Shown here: positions 15,964-23,945 of the stretch, in pieces | Position numbering within the stretch: the first letter of the stretch is position 1 | Layout of the letters: each line of letters opens with the position of its first letter | Source: DASUFE01 sp036274675 | GTDB taxonomy: Bacteria; Pseudomonadota; Gammaproteobacteria; HTCC5015 | DNA: 50,745 bases | Assembly (NCBI GenBank): GCA_036274675.1 | Contig: DASUFE010000125.1 | Location: forward strand, 1-50,745 | Direction of reading: 5' to 3' | Notes under the pieces: model-generated | What the model saw: the letters and a program-made list of their open reading frames with translations, nothing else | What the model was told of the DNA's origin: nothing | Database searches by the model: none | Position numbers and translations under genes: made by a program

Positions 15964-16917
15964 ATGAAAGTAACAAGCTTGTATACGCTGTTCGCAATCA
16001 TGCTGCTGTCGGCATCGCTTTGCCGCGCGGAGACGCGGGAAGAAGCGGCGTCGGCCGAAGACCCGGCGGGAGAGGAGCTGAGCGCGGAGGAGCAAAAGTA
16101 CGTGGAGTGGGCCCGCGACCTGTGGGCCTCCATCAAACCGCAAACGGGCGAAGTTAAATTGCCGGGCGACATCGCCACCTTGAAGCTCGGGGAAAAATTC
16201 TATTATCTGTCACCCGAAGATGCGGAAAAGGTCCTGGTCGAAGTCTGGGGCAATCCGCCGGGAGGCAACACCTACGGCATGCTGTTTCCCACGGGATCGA
16301 CGCCTTTCGATCAAAACTCCTGGGCCGTGACCATCGACTATGAAGAGGAAGGCTATGTTTCGGACGAGGACGCGGCCGAAATAAACTATGACGAACTGTT
16401 GCAGGACATGCAGCACGATACCAGTGAATACAGCAAGCAACGCGTCAAGGACGGCTACCCGGCGATCCGGCTGCTCGGATGGGCCGAACGCCCGCATTAC
16501 GACGCCGCCAGCAAGAAGTTGTATTGGGCCAAGGAATTGAAATTCGGCGACGACGAGCAGAATACGCTCAACTACAACATCCGGGTACTGGGCCGCAAAG
16601 GCGTGCTGGTGATGAACTTCATCGCGAACATGAGCCAGCTTCAGGAAATCAACGGCAACCTGGAGCCGGTACTGGCGATGACGGATTTCAATCCCGGCTT
16701 CCGCTACCAGGATTTCAACCCCGGCATCGACAAGGTCGCCGCTTACGGCATCGGCGCTCTGGTCGCCGGCAAGGTACTCGCAAAGACGGGCGCCATCGCC
16801 GCGGTGTTGCTGGCCCTGAAGAAGCTGTGGATTTTGGTCTTCGCCGGTGTTTACGGGTTCATCAAAGCCCTGTTCCGCAAGAAACCCGCGCCCACAACGG
16901 GCGGGCAGGGCGGATAA
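15964..16917 (+). CDS. DUF2167 membrane-anchored exported protein
   Basis: Protein of 317 residues with signal peptide (about 1-21, ending SLCRA). The DUF2167 domain (about 45-240) includes ATLKLGEKFYYLSPEDAEKVL, WGNPPGG, GMLFPTG and LLGWAERPHYDAASKKLYWAKEL. The C-terminus has one or two hydrophobic segments (about 258-300) and a basic tail with KKLWILVFAGVYGFIKALFRKK, so it is probably inner-membrane bound with the domain in the periplasm. The family is widespread in Proteobacteria and uncharacterised. The ATG follows a GGGGG ribosome site. A good terminator lies 64 bp after the stop. Confidence 0.85.
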   Translation: MKVTSLYTLFAIMLLSASLCRAETREEAASAEDPAGEELSAEEQKYVEWARDLWASIKPQTGEVKLPGDIATLKLGEKFYYLSPEDAEKVLVEVWGNPPGGNTYGMLFPTGSTPFDQNSWAVTIDYEEEGYVSDEDAAEINYDELLQDMQHDTSEYSKQRVKDGYPAIRLLGWAERPHYDAASKKLYWAKELKFGDDEQNTLNYNIRVLGRKGVLVMNFIANMSQLQEINGNLEPVLAMTDFNPGFRYQDFNPGIDKVAAYGIGALVAGKVLAKTGAIAAVLLALKKLWILVFAGVYGFIKALFRKKPAPTTGGQGG

Positions 16918-16980
16918 AAGATTCTGCACTATACGGGAAGCCCGCCTTTGCCTTTGGCGCCGTGCTCTGAAAAATCCGCC

Positions 16981-17014
16981 GGGGAAGCCGCTCGATTCGG
17001 CTTCCCGGGTTTTT
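16981..17014 (+). terminator. Rho-independent terminator after the DUF2167 gene
   Basis: GGGAAGCCG (16982-16990) pairs with CGGCTTCCC (16998-17006) around a 7-nt loop and is followed within 3 bases by five T (17010-17014). This is the cleanest intrinsic terminator in the window. Confidence 0.82.
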
Positions 17015-17118
17015 GGGTCCGGGAATTTACCGGAGTCCGCACCCTTGGTAAAACCACGTGACTTTGAGCCGGAACCGCCTTTAGAATTGGCGCCGCCGCC
17101 GGATGGAAGCCGGCGGTG

Positions 17119-17658
17119 ATGTTTTCGGTGCATGATTTGAGGCGGGCGATGAACGCAAGAGACGGTTTTCTGGGGCTGATTATCCTGTTGTTGGCGGCCA
17201 ACCTGGTCGCCATGCTGTGGTCGGATACGGACGGCCATGCCACCGATGAAGCGGCCGCGGTTGCCGTGGCGCCGCCTCTGCCGAAAATAGTATCCGTCGA
17301 ATTGAAAGAAGAATTGCTGGAAAACTTCATCGAATATTTCAACGATCGCGATTTCGACGAGATCTATACCATGCTGGGCCCGTCCGCCCGGGCTCAGGTC
17401 GATGAAGATACCCTGGAAACCCGCTTTGAAAAGCTGGCCAAGTTGTTCGGCTCCATTGAGAATGGCGCCTATTCACATTCCCTGCTGGTCGGGACTCAGG
17501 GCGCGACACGCATCTATCAGCTGTATTACCAGCTGAAATTATCCGATGACAGCGAGCTGGGCGACGCCGGCACCCTGCAGATCACTCTGGAGATCGAAGG
17601 AGAGGATTACCAGATCTACGATCTGTCGCTGCAGGTCGGCGCCTACTCCAAGACCTGA
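17119..17658 (+). CDS. Small single-pass membrane protein, unknown
   Basis: Protein of about 179 residues. The ATG at 17119 has GGAAG 9 bases upstream. A second in-frame ATG at 17149 (GAGG 6 bases upstream) would start right before the membrane segment and is equally possible. One hydrophobic segment (FLGLIILLLAANLVAMLW) is followed by an Ala/Pro linker. A compact C-terminal domain follows (FIEYFNDRDFDEIYTMLGPSARAQVDEDTL), reminiscent of DUF3887/NTF2-like folds. It is probably periplasmic. Its last 16 bp overlap the 3' end of the convergent OmpA-fusion gene. Confidence 0.65.
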   Translation: MFSVHDLRRAMNARDGFLGLIILLLAANLVAMLWSDTDGHATDEAAAVAVAPPLPKIVSVELKEELLENFIEYFNDRDFDEIYTMLGPSARAQVDEDTLETRFEKLAKLFGSIENGAYSHSLLVGTQGATRIYQLYYQLKLSDDSELGDAGTLQITLEIEGEDYQIYDLSLQVGAYSKT

Positions 17659-20600
17659 GGGGCCTGCGGGGCGCAGCTCGAGTCGTTCAAAATCACGAAT
17701 TCGACCCGCCGGTTCGCGGCGCGTCCTTCCGCGGTGCTGTTCGAAGCCACCGGCAGTGTTTCGCCGTATCCCCGTGCAGTAAGACGTTCCGTGGCGATAC
17801 CCTGCGATACGAGGAAATTCACCACCGAGCGCGCGCGTTGTTCCGAGAGCGACATGTTGTAAGCATCGTTGCCCTGACTGTCCGTATGCGCCTGGATTTC
17901 CAATTGCAATCCAGCGAAGGATTTTAAATCGACGGCGATGCCGGCCAGCGTTTTTTCCGCGGCCCCGGTCAGTTGCGCCGAGTTGCTGAGGAATTGCACG
18001 CCTTCGATGGTGCCCGTGAAAGCGGCGCAGTCGATGGAAGGCGCCGCGGGTACAGTTGTCGGTGCGGCTATATTCTGCTGCGGCTGCTCCGGCCGGCCGC
18101 CGAGATACGCACCGATCGATAACCCGGTGTAATTGGCGTCGCGATCGAAGGAGTCGTACTCCAGGCGCATAAACCAGCGGTCGCCGAAGCGCCATTGGCC
18201 GCCTGCGCCCACGGCCGCCTGCACGGAAGTCTTTTTGTCAAAAGGGACGCGACTGTCGTCCACCTCGTTGCTGATGGCGGATACGCCGCCCTTGATGTAG
18301 AAATTCCATTTTTCAACGGCGTCACGCACGAGATAGCCGACGAACAAGGAGGGCACTTTATAATTCAACCCGGGACTGCCGCTAACCGACGGATCCCTGT
18401 TATCCAGCGTTGCGGACCCGGCATCGGTATAAGCCAGCTCGGCGAACCAGTGCGGTTTGAAAAGATAGCCGGCGTACAGTTTGACGCCGTCACTGCTGTC
18501 ATCCACGGTGTGCCAGCCGTCCGCCTCGCCTTCGGGATGAACCATCGTCACCCCCGCTCCCGCACCCAGGTACCAGCATGATTTGAATTCGTCATTTCCC
18601 GGGTTCTCGTCCGAGGTGCCGCCGGTGCAAAGATCATCCGCGCGGGCAGGAGCCGGAGACAGACCCGAGAGAAAAAAACCGCAGAGTGCGAGTAAGACGG
18701 CGGCGTGTTGCCGGCGGTCGAGCCGTCCCAGCAACAGCATCATTACGATAAGCAGGCTCCAGACATCGAAGCTGCCGGCGCCTCTGACCGCCGTTGTCAG
18801 GCCATCGCCATTGGCAACACGGTCGTTTCCATTGCGGGCACGATGGCTGCTACTGCCACCACCACCGCTGCTGGTGCTGCCAGTGCTGCTGGTGGAGCTG
18901 GTGGAGCTGGTGGAACTCGAACTGGTATCACCGCCGCTGGAGCTGGTGGAACTTGAACTGGTGTCACCACCGCTGGAGCTGGTGGAACTTGAACTGGTGT
19001 CACCGCCACTGGAGCTGGTGGAACTTGAGCTGGTATCACCGCCGCTGCTGCTGGTGGAACTTGAACTGGTGTCACCCCCACTGGAGCTGGTGGAGCTTGA
19101 ACTGGTATCGCCGCCGCTGCTGCTGGTGGAGCTTGAACTGGTATCACCGCCGCTGCTGCTGGTGGAGCTTGAACTCGTGTCACCGCCGCTGGAGCTGGTT
19201 GAACTCGAACTCGTGTCGCCGCCACTGGAGCTGGAGGAGCTTGAACTGGTGTCACCGCCGCTGCTGCTGGTGGAGGTGGTGCTGCTCGAACTACTGGAAC
19301 TGCCGCTTTCACAATTGCTGCCGTTGGCGACATTAATAGCTGTGGCATCCGAATCGCCGCCGCTGGAAGGATTGTCGGAGACCAGTGAACCGCTGAAATT
19401 CCCGGTGACGCTGGCCTGATTATAGATTGTGGCGCAAGCGCCAGCATCGACCTTGGCGTTGAAGGTCAGCGTAGTGCTGGTCCCGGCCGCCAGGCTGTTG
19501 ATGGTCCAGCCGAGCCCGGTGCTGCCGGGCGCCGTGTCATCGCGGCTACTGCCCCCGGTAATGCTGGCCGCAACATAGGTCAGGCCCGCGGGAAGTACAT
19601 CGGCCACGCTCAGGTTCAAACCCGCGCCGGCGCCGGTGGCATTGCTGAGCACCAGACTGTAACGCAGCGTATCACCGGTCGTGATGCCGCCGCTGATATC
19701 AAGGTCCGTCAGCAGGACGGCGGTTTTGCTGAAACTTAATGCAGGTCCGGTACCCGGAACCACGGTTATGATCGTGGGGTTGGAGCCGCCGCTGACCGCG
19801 GGATCGTCGGACAGCAGGGTCGCGCTGAAATTGCCGCCGCCGAGGCTGGCCTGGTTTGAAACCGCGCCCAGTACGCCGGTTTTGACCGTGGCATCGAAGC
19901 GCAGCTGCTCGCTGGCGCCGGCGGCGAGTGAAGCTATCGACCATGTGAGGCCGGTCGTGGCCGGGGCGCCGGCGTTACGGCTGTTGCCGCCGCTGATGCT
20001 GGCGGAACTGTAGATCAATTCTTCCGGCACCACGTCAATGACATTCAAATTCAGGGCGGTACTTGCGTCGGCCTGGTTCGAAACGGTGAGGGTGTAGCGC
20101 AGAGTGTCGCCCTGGCTGATACCGCCGCTCCCATCGGCATCGTTCTGCAGGCTGGCCGTTTTGGTGAAGGAGAGAACCGGAGGATTGCCAATACGGAAAA
20201 TGGCCTGCGCGGTATTGGTGCTGGTATCGCCCGCGGTGGCATACACTTCATTCGCGTATAAATCCGCCGCCAGGGCCGCAGGAACATCCACATCATAGAT
20301 CAGACTCAGCGAACCGCTTGCTGCGATCGTATAAGAAGATGTGGCGGTTGGCGGATTGCTCATCCATTCCAGAACGTCTGTCTCTCCCTCAAGCGGGACA
20401 CTGGCGGAATTGTTTACCGTTATCTGGCTGCTGACGCCAAGTTGCGTGTAGCTCACGCCGGAAGGCAGGGTGTCCGTTATGCCGTCGACGGTCGCTGCCG
20501 TCGTGGAACTGGTGTTGTTGATGACAACCGTGTAGGTCACGGTGCCGCCGCTTTCCGGATCGATGCTGGCCGGAGTCACCGATTTGCTGATGGTGAAGGG

Positions 20601-21506
20601 GAAGCTTGCCACCGGGAACGTGACCACGGCGCCGGCATCGCCGAAATTACTGGTGTATTTCAAATTGGTGGAACCGCTGGTCTGCGCGGCATACGGATTG
20701 CCGATGGTGCTGGTATTCGCGCAGCGCACATTGAAACGGTAACGCACCGTTACCACATGACCGCTGCCGCCCTGGCTGCCGCTGGCCGTAAAATAAAGCT
20801 TGTCCTTGGTGCCGACGGTAAGCGCGGTGACATCCGAGGCGGTTATTTCGGAACCGATCACCTGAAAACAGCCGGCGTTGAAATCGTAGTTGCCGACCGG
20901 CTGGATGAAAAATTCATTGCCGGAGCCGACGTTGCCAAATTCATAGTTGACGTCCATGGTCAGCACTTGCCCGACGATTGCCGAGCCGGCGATCGTAAAG
21001 CTGTTAACCTGGCCGCCGGTGCCGGCGCTGATGCTCGAATACGAGACAATGGTGCTGCCGGCCGAAGTCACCGTGCCCGGCATATCGTCGGCGACGGTAA
21101 CGGTAAAGGTCGCCGAGGAGTTGGCCTCAGGATGGCAGGGATAGGAAACGTACCAGAAGCCGGTCAGTTGTGCGTTGCTCGCCAGCGTGCCCAGTGAGAG
21201 GGTCGGACTCTGCGGTTGCGGATAGCCGGCGAATGCGAAGGTGGTGTTCAACGATGAGATATTCAAGGTCGCATGCACATCGTTCAGAGTGTGGCCGGAT
21301 ATGTTTTTAATGGTGTAGGCGACATGCGCGCGCCGCGGGCCATCGGCCAGGCAGTTATTGCTGTCGGAGATGAATTTCGCGCCGCTGACCAGGGTGATGC
21401 TGACATCGCCGCTGGACAGCGCATGAGCATCGATGGAAGTTAATAGCACTAAAGCCATCAGCGACCGATGAAGTGAACCGAAAAACCGATGATTGGAACT
21501 ACGCAT
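17643..21506 (-). CDS. DUF11 adhesin-like protein fused to an OmpA-type porin
   Basis: Exported protein of 1287 residues. The ATG at 21506 has AGGAGT 4 bases upstream and a signal peptide ending SIDAHA/LSSG. Order of parts: a beta-sandwich region; three DUF11-type repeats (around FTISKSVTPASI, LSFTKTASLQND, LSFSKTAVLLTD); a Ser/Thr/Gly-rich stalk made of 12-residue repeats ending GGDT; then a Gly-rich motif, a hydrophobic segment and basic residues (GAGSFDVWSLLIVMMLLLGRLDRR) that look like a C-terminal sorting signal. It does not stop there. It runs through a signal-peptide-like stretch (AAVLLALCGFFLSGLSPAPARA), an 8-stranded barrel and a complete OmpA peptidoglycan-binding domain (TDSQGNDAYNMSLSEQRA, NRRVEF). 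Two Met codons (18743, 18740) could start a separate OmpA protein. Confidence 0.8.
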   Translation of the reverse strand: MRSSNHRFFGSLHRSLMALVLLTSIDAHALSSGDVSITLVSGAKFISDSNNCLADGPRRAHVAYTIKNISGHTLNDVHATLNISSLNTTFAFAGYPQPQSPTLSLGTLASNAQLTGFWYVSYPCHPEANSSATFTVTVADDMPGTVTSAGSTIVSYSSISAGTGGQVNSFTIAGSAIVGQVLTMDVNYEFGNVGSGNEFFIQPVGNYDFNAGCFQVIGSEITASDVTALTVGTKDKLYFTASGSQGGSGHVVTVRYRFNVRCANTSTIGNPYAAQTSGSTNLKYTSNFGDAGAVVTFPVASFPFTISKSVTPASIDPESGGTVTYTVVINNTSSTTAATVDGITDTLPSGVSYTQLGVSSQITVNNSASVPLEGETDVLEWMSNPPTATSSYTIAASGSLSLIYDVDVPAALAADLYANEVYATAGDTSTNTAQAIFRIGNPPVLSFTKTASLQNDADGSGGISQGDTLRYTLTVSNQADASTALNLNVIDVVPEELIYSSASISGGNSRNAGAPATTGLTWSIASLAAGASEQLRFDATVKTGVLGAVSNQASLGGGNFSATLLSDDPAVSGGSNPTIITVVPGTGPALSFSKTAVLLTDLDISGGITTGDTLRYSLVLSNATGAGAGLNLSVADVLPAGLTYVAASITGGSSRDDTAPGSTGLGWTINSLAAGTSTTLTFNAKVDAGACATIYNQASVTGNFSGSLVSDNPSSGGDSDATAINVANGSNCESGSSSSSSSTTSTSSSGGDTSSSSSSSSGGDTSSSSTSSSGGDTSSSSTSSSGGDTSSSSTSSSGGDTSSSSTSSSGGDTSSSSTSSSGGDTSSSSTSSSGGDTSSSSTSSSGGDTSSSSTSSSGGDTSSSSTSSTSSTSSTGSTSSGGGGSSSHRARNGNDRVANGDGLTTAVRGAGSFDVWSLLIVMMLLLGRLDRRQHAAVLLALCGFFLSGLSPAPARADDLCTGGTSDENPGNDEFKSCWYLGAGAGVTMVHPEGEADGWHTVDDSSDGVKLYAGYLFKPHWFAELAYTDAGSATLDNRDPSVSGSPGLNYKVPSLFVGYLVRDAVEKWNFYIKGGVSAISNEVDDSRVPFDKKTSVQAAVGAGGQWRFGDRWFMRLEYDSFDRDANYTGLSIGAYLGGRPEQPQQNIAAPTTVPAAPSIDCAAFTGTIEGVQFLSNSAQLTGAAEKTLAGIAVDLKSFAGLQLEIQAHTDSQGNDAYNMSLSEQRARSVVNFLVSQGIATERLTARGYGETLPVASNSTAEGRAANRRVEFVILNDSSCAPQAPQVLE
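18902..19272 (-). repeat. 36-bp tandem repeat, about 10 copies
   Basis: In-frame tandem repeat inside the OmpA-fusion gene. The unit is 36 bp and encodes a 12-residue block of Ser/Thr followed by Gly-Gly-Asp-Thr. Ten copies of the GGDT codons are spaced at 36-bp steps from about 18926 to 19250. Copies differ mostly at synonymous positions. Copy number is likely to vary between strains by slippage. Confidence 0.85.
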
Positions 21507-21750
21507 AGCGACTCCTGTTTTTGTCGGAAAACCAACTGAAAGTTGGGAACCCGACGGCCGATCCTTTACGAGCATGTGATTTATATAAGCCCCGCCATAC
21601 TCGTCGGTGTTGATTCAGATCAAAGAACCCGCGAATACGTTGACATGTAATGGTTAAAGCAAGGACCGAGCCACTTTGTGATAAGCTTCGCGCATCCAGA
21701 TCATAAGCCGCGTCAATAACGACACGACGCGCGATGCAGCGGAGATTCCC
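21507..21750. promoter_or_regulatory. Divergent region upstream of ridA
   Basis: 244 bp between the OmpA-fusion gene (minus) and ridA (plus), expected to hold both promoters. A GGAG ribosome site for ridA is at 21740-21743. I could not assign -35/-10 boxes with confidence. Confidence 0.35.
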
Positions 21751-22140
21751 ATGAGCAAGCAATCCATCACGACGGACCAGGCGCCTCAAGCCATCGGCAC
21801 TTACAGCCAGGCGGTGAAGGCCGGCAACACGGTTTATCTTTCAGGACAGATTCCGCTCGATCCATCGACAGGCAACATGGTCGCCGGCGATATCAAAAAA
21901 CAGATCGAGCGCGTGTTCGATAATCTGGCCGCCGTCGCCAAAGCCGCCGGCGGCACTCTCGACGACGCCGTGAAAGTGAATGTCTATCTCACCGATCTCG
22001 CGAATTTCCCCGCCGTGAATGAAGCCATGCAGAAATATTTCAGGCAGCCTTATCCCGCCAGGGCTGCTGTGGGCGTGGCGGCGCTGCCCAAGGGGGCGCA
22101 AGTAGAGGTTGACGCAGTGCTTGTTCTTAATAATAAATAG
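21751..22140 (+). CDS. ridA: 2-iminobutanoate/2-iminopropanoate deaminase RidA
   Basis: RidA/YjgF/UK114 family protein of 129 residues, the normal length. It hydrolyses reactive enamine/imine intermediates released by PLP enzymes such as threonine dehydratase, and acts as a cytosolic trimer. Visible hallmarks are IGTYSQAVKAGNTVYLSGQIPLDP near the N-terminus, the active-site Arg in YPARAAVGVAALP, and GAQVEVDAVL at the end. In many gammaproteobacteria ridA lies between spoT and recG. Here recG follows on the same strand but about 1.8 kb away, with an IS110 element between, and spoT is absent upstream. Confidence 0.96.
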   Translation: MSKQSITTDQAPQAIGTYSQAVKAGNTVYLSGQIPLDPSTGNMVAGDIKKQIERVFDNLAAVAKAAGGTLDDAVKVNVYLTDLANFPAVNEAMQKYFRQPYPARAAVGVAALPKGAQVEVDAVLVLNNK

Positions 22141-22210
22141 ATTTGCTGAACGAGCGGGCTCTTCAATTTCTTACAAGGTTCCGCTCGCTGCTGCGCAGCT
22201 GAGGCGGGTA

Positions 22211-22236
22211 ACTTTTTGTCCGGCGCGACAAAAAGT
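22211..22236. terminator. Perfect hairpin between ridA and the transposase gene
   Basis: ACTTTTTGTC (22211-22220) and GACAAAAAGT (22227-22236) form a perfect 10-bp stem with a 6-nt GC loop. It lies 70 bp after the ridA stop and 23 bp before the convergent transposase stop. It could be a bidirectional terminator or part of the IS right end. Confidence 0.45.
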
Positions 22237-22259
22237 GACTATGTCTCCTGTCAAGCTGT

Positions 22260-23210
22260 TCAAGCAGACTGTTGACGCCAAGGGGATCCGGATTTGAGCA
22301 TGGCATTCAGGATGACGATAAGCTTGCGCATGCAGGCGGTAATGGCGACCTTGGCATGTTTCCCTTGAGTGCGTAAGTTGCGGTAGTGTTTTGCGATGAC
22401 GGGGTTGTGCTGAATAGCAGAGATGGCGGACATGTAAAGAGCGGTTCTGACATGTTTGCGGCCGCCTTTGATTGTTCGTTTGCCACGATATTGTCCGCTG
22501 TCCTGGTTCATGGGCGCGCCACCGGCCAGCGAAGCGATTTGCTTTGGGTTTAACTGGCCAAGTTCTGGCAGATCGGCGAGCAGGGTGTGGGCGAGTACGG
22601 GGCCGATACCGGGCACGCTGAGCAATACCATCTGCTTGCTTTGCCATGTTGCATTCGCGCAGATCAATGCCTCCAGCTGTGTCTGTACAAGCCGGATTTG
22701 CAGAGTTAAACATTCTAGAACCTGCGCAATCGATTGTTGCAGTGGAACCGGCATGATATGACGGTGGTTTTTCTCCATGCGTACCATATCAAGCAATTGC
22801 CGGCGTCGGGCGATTAAATCCTTGATTTGGCGGGTTGTTTCATCACTTAGTGATCGGCACGGCGGTTGGACGGCTTCGGCAAAATGGGCGATTACGGCGG
22901 CATCGAGGCGATCGGTTTTAGCCAACAAGCCCAGCGCATAGGCAAAGCGACGGACTTTCACCGTGCTGATGATAACGATGGGTAACTGCGCTGCCTGGCA
23001 GGCTTGAACGAAAGCATCCTGGTAACGCCCGGTAGATTCCACCACAATCCGCTGTGGATTATGGGTTTGTATAAAGGCAATAGCCTGTTGAATCCCCAGT
23101 GAATCATTGGACACGGACATCTCGTGACCTCCAGGGCGCACATGAATATCCAGATGAGATTTGGCAACATCGACACCCACATTGGCGGGAGCTGGGTTTT
23201 GTTTCTTCAT
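22260..23210 (-). CDS. IS110-family transposase (DEDD)
   Basis: Transposase of 316 residues, the usual IS110 size. The N-terminal RuvC-like DEDD domain shows D14 (GVDVAKSHLDIHV), E58 (RIVVESTGRY), D100 and D103 (AKTDRLDAAVIA). The C-terminal IS116/IS110/IS902 domain holds SVPGIGPVLAHTLLADLPELG and the conserved Ser block LAGGAPMNQDSGQYRGKRTIKGG. The ATG at 23210 has AGAGGAAG about 9 bases upstream. An upstream in-frame extension to 23288 has no homology. The gene looks intact, so the element may still be active. It runs opposite to ridA and recG. Confidence 0.95.
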   Translation of the reverse strand: MKKQNPAPANVGVDVAKSHLDIHVRPGGHEMSVSNDSLGIQQAIAFIQTHNPQRIVVESTGRYQDAFVQACQAAQLPIVIISTVKVRRFAYALGLLAKTDRLDAAVIAHFAEAVQPPCRSLSDETTRQIKDLIARRRQLLDMVRMEKNHRHIMPVPLQQSIAQVLECLTLQIRLVQTQLEALICANATWQSKQMVLLSVPGIGPVLAHTLLADLPELGQLNPKQIASLAGGAPMNQDSGQYRGKRTIKGGRKHVRTALYMSAISAIQHNPVIAKHYRNLRTQGKHAKVAITACMRKLIVILNAMLKSGSPWRQQSA

Positions 23211-23245
23211 TGGGATACGCTTCCTCTGACTTGTGATACGAGCTC

Positions 23246-23371
23246 GAGGCCCGATTGACTGTTCGAGACTAAACGTACAGAGCTGCACAGCCCGCGCACT
23301 TTTTCCGGCTTGCGAAAACCATCACCAAATCGCGGTACTGTGCAGAATCCTCCCCAAGAGGATCGGGCCTC
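23246..23371 (-). ncRNA. Candidate IS110 bridge RNA region
   Basis: On the 5' side of the transposase gene, nested complementary arms are visible: GAGGCCCGAT (23246-23255) with ATCGGGCCTC (23362-23371), CTGCACAG (23283-23290) with CTGTGCAG (23338-23345), and a small hairpin ATCCTC/GAGGAT (23347-23363). In IS621 and related IS110 elements a structured RNA from this position guides target choice. That role is inferred here from position and folding only. Confidence 0.4.
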
Positions 23372-23945
23372 ACTTTACCCTGAATCCCAATATACAAGTC
23401 ACCAAACGCCCCCCGGCGTGATGGCGTTATGGCTTCAGTTTGAGTCATGGCGCGTACAATGTACCTGCGGCTCCGACGCAGAGAACGGCAAGCATCAGCA
23501 GTATCTTCAGATACTACTCAAGTATTAGTGGAGACGAATCCGATCGCGAAAACAGGGCAATCACGGCCACTCTTCACACTCATTAGGTATGCTTCCACTA
23601 TAACGCTCCACAAACTGCTGGACGTTAAACGGGCGTGAAAAGAGACTGCCACGCCTGAGGGCGCGTTTCTTTCTCCCCTTTCATTTCGCAAGAAAAAAGA
23701 CAAAATTGCTGGGAGCAATTTTGAACTGCGTAGCAGGCCCCGAAGTGGCGAAACACAGGGAGATGTTACGTAATGGGGGTTGCCACAGCCCTGAGGGGAC
23801 GGGCAAAACATCTTTGCATTTTGTTTGGGGTTCACTGCGCTCACCGCCAACCTACATAGAGAGGATATCTGTCGTGCGGGGGCGAAAGCCCGCCAACCCC
23901 CAAAAAGCGCTACAATTCCAGCACCTAATAAAAGCACCTATCCCT
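23372..23945. other. Repeat-rich non-coding stretch before recG
   Basis: 574 bp between the IS110 left side and recG. It contains a 54-bp hairpin repeat (23591-23644) shared with 32556-32609. It also contains an imperfect palindrome TTTGGGG...CCGCCAAC (23824-23850) resembling one at 33158-33184. A -10-like TACAAT lies near 23910. The open frame running through here into recG (from 23706) has no ATG start near its beginning and reads as non-coding. Confidence 0.5.
23591..23644. repeat. REP-like hairpin repeat, copy 1
   Basis: A 54-bp element sharing GCTTCC, CTATAACGCT, CTGC and AAACGGGCG in the same order and spacing with 32556-32609. The centre folds as TAACG-TCCA type arms with one unpaired base. 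Sequence differences between copies fall mainly inside the stem. Confidence 0.6.

Larger units (their letters stand above)
22240..23400 (-). mobile_element. IS110-family insertion sequence, boundaries approximate
   Basis: A transposase gene with a structured non-coding stretch on its 5' side, placed between ridA and recG. IS110-family elements usually lack terminal inverted repeats and make no target duplication, so the ends cannot be fixed by eye. The limits given are estimates: just past the transposase stop on one side and past the structured segment at 23246-23371 on the other. Confidence 0.7.

Noticed and set aside
18902..19272. Regular repeats considered as a CRISPR array
   Set aside because: Units are contiguous 36-bp tandem copies with no unique spacers and are in frame within a protein gene.
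18583..19419. Plus-strand frame of 278 residues full of LELVSPPLE repeats
   Set aside because: It is the antisense reading of the Ser-rich 36-bp tandem repeat in the OmpA-fusion gene; composition is extreme and no start signal is present.
23591..23644. Hairpin considered as an integron attC site
   Set aside because: It has GTTTAAC/GTTATA-like ends and an unpaired base on the minus strand, but it is shorter than known attC sites, no integrase gene or cassette array is present, and the second copy does not follow a cassette end.
23706..23945. N-terminal extension of RecG by about 80 residues
   Set aside because: The sequence is repeat DNA, has no ATG near its beginning, and RecG homologs start at the position of the TTG at 23946.
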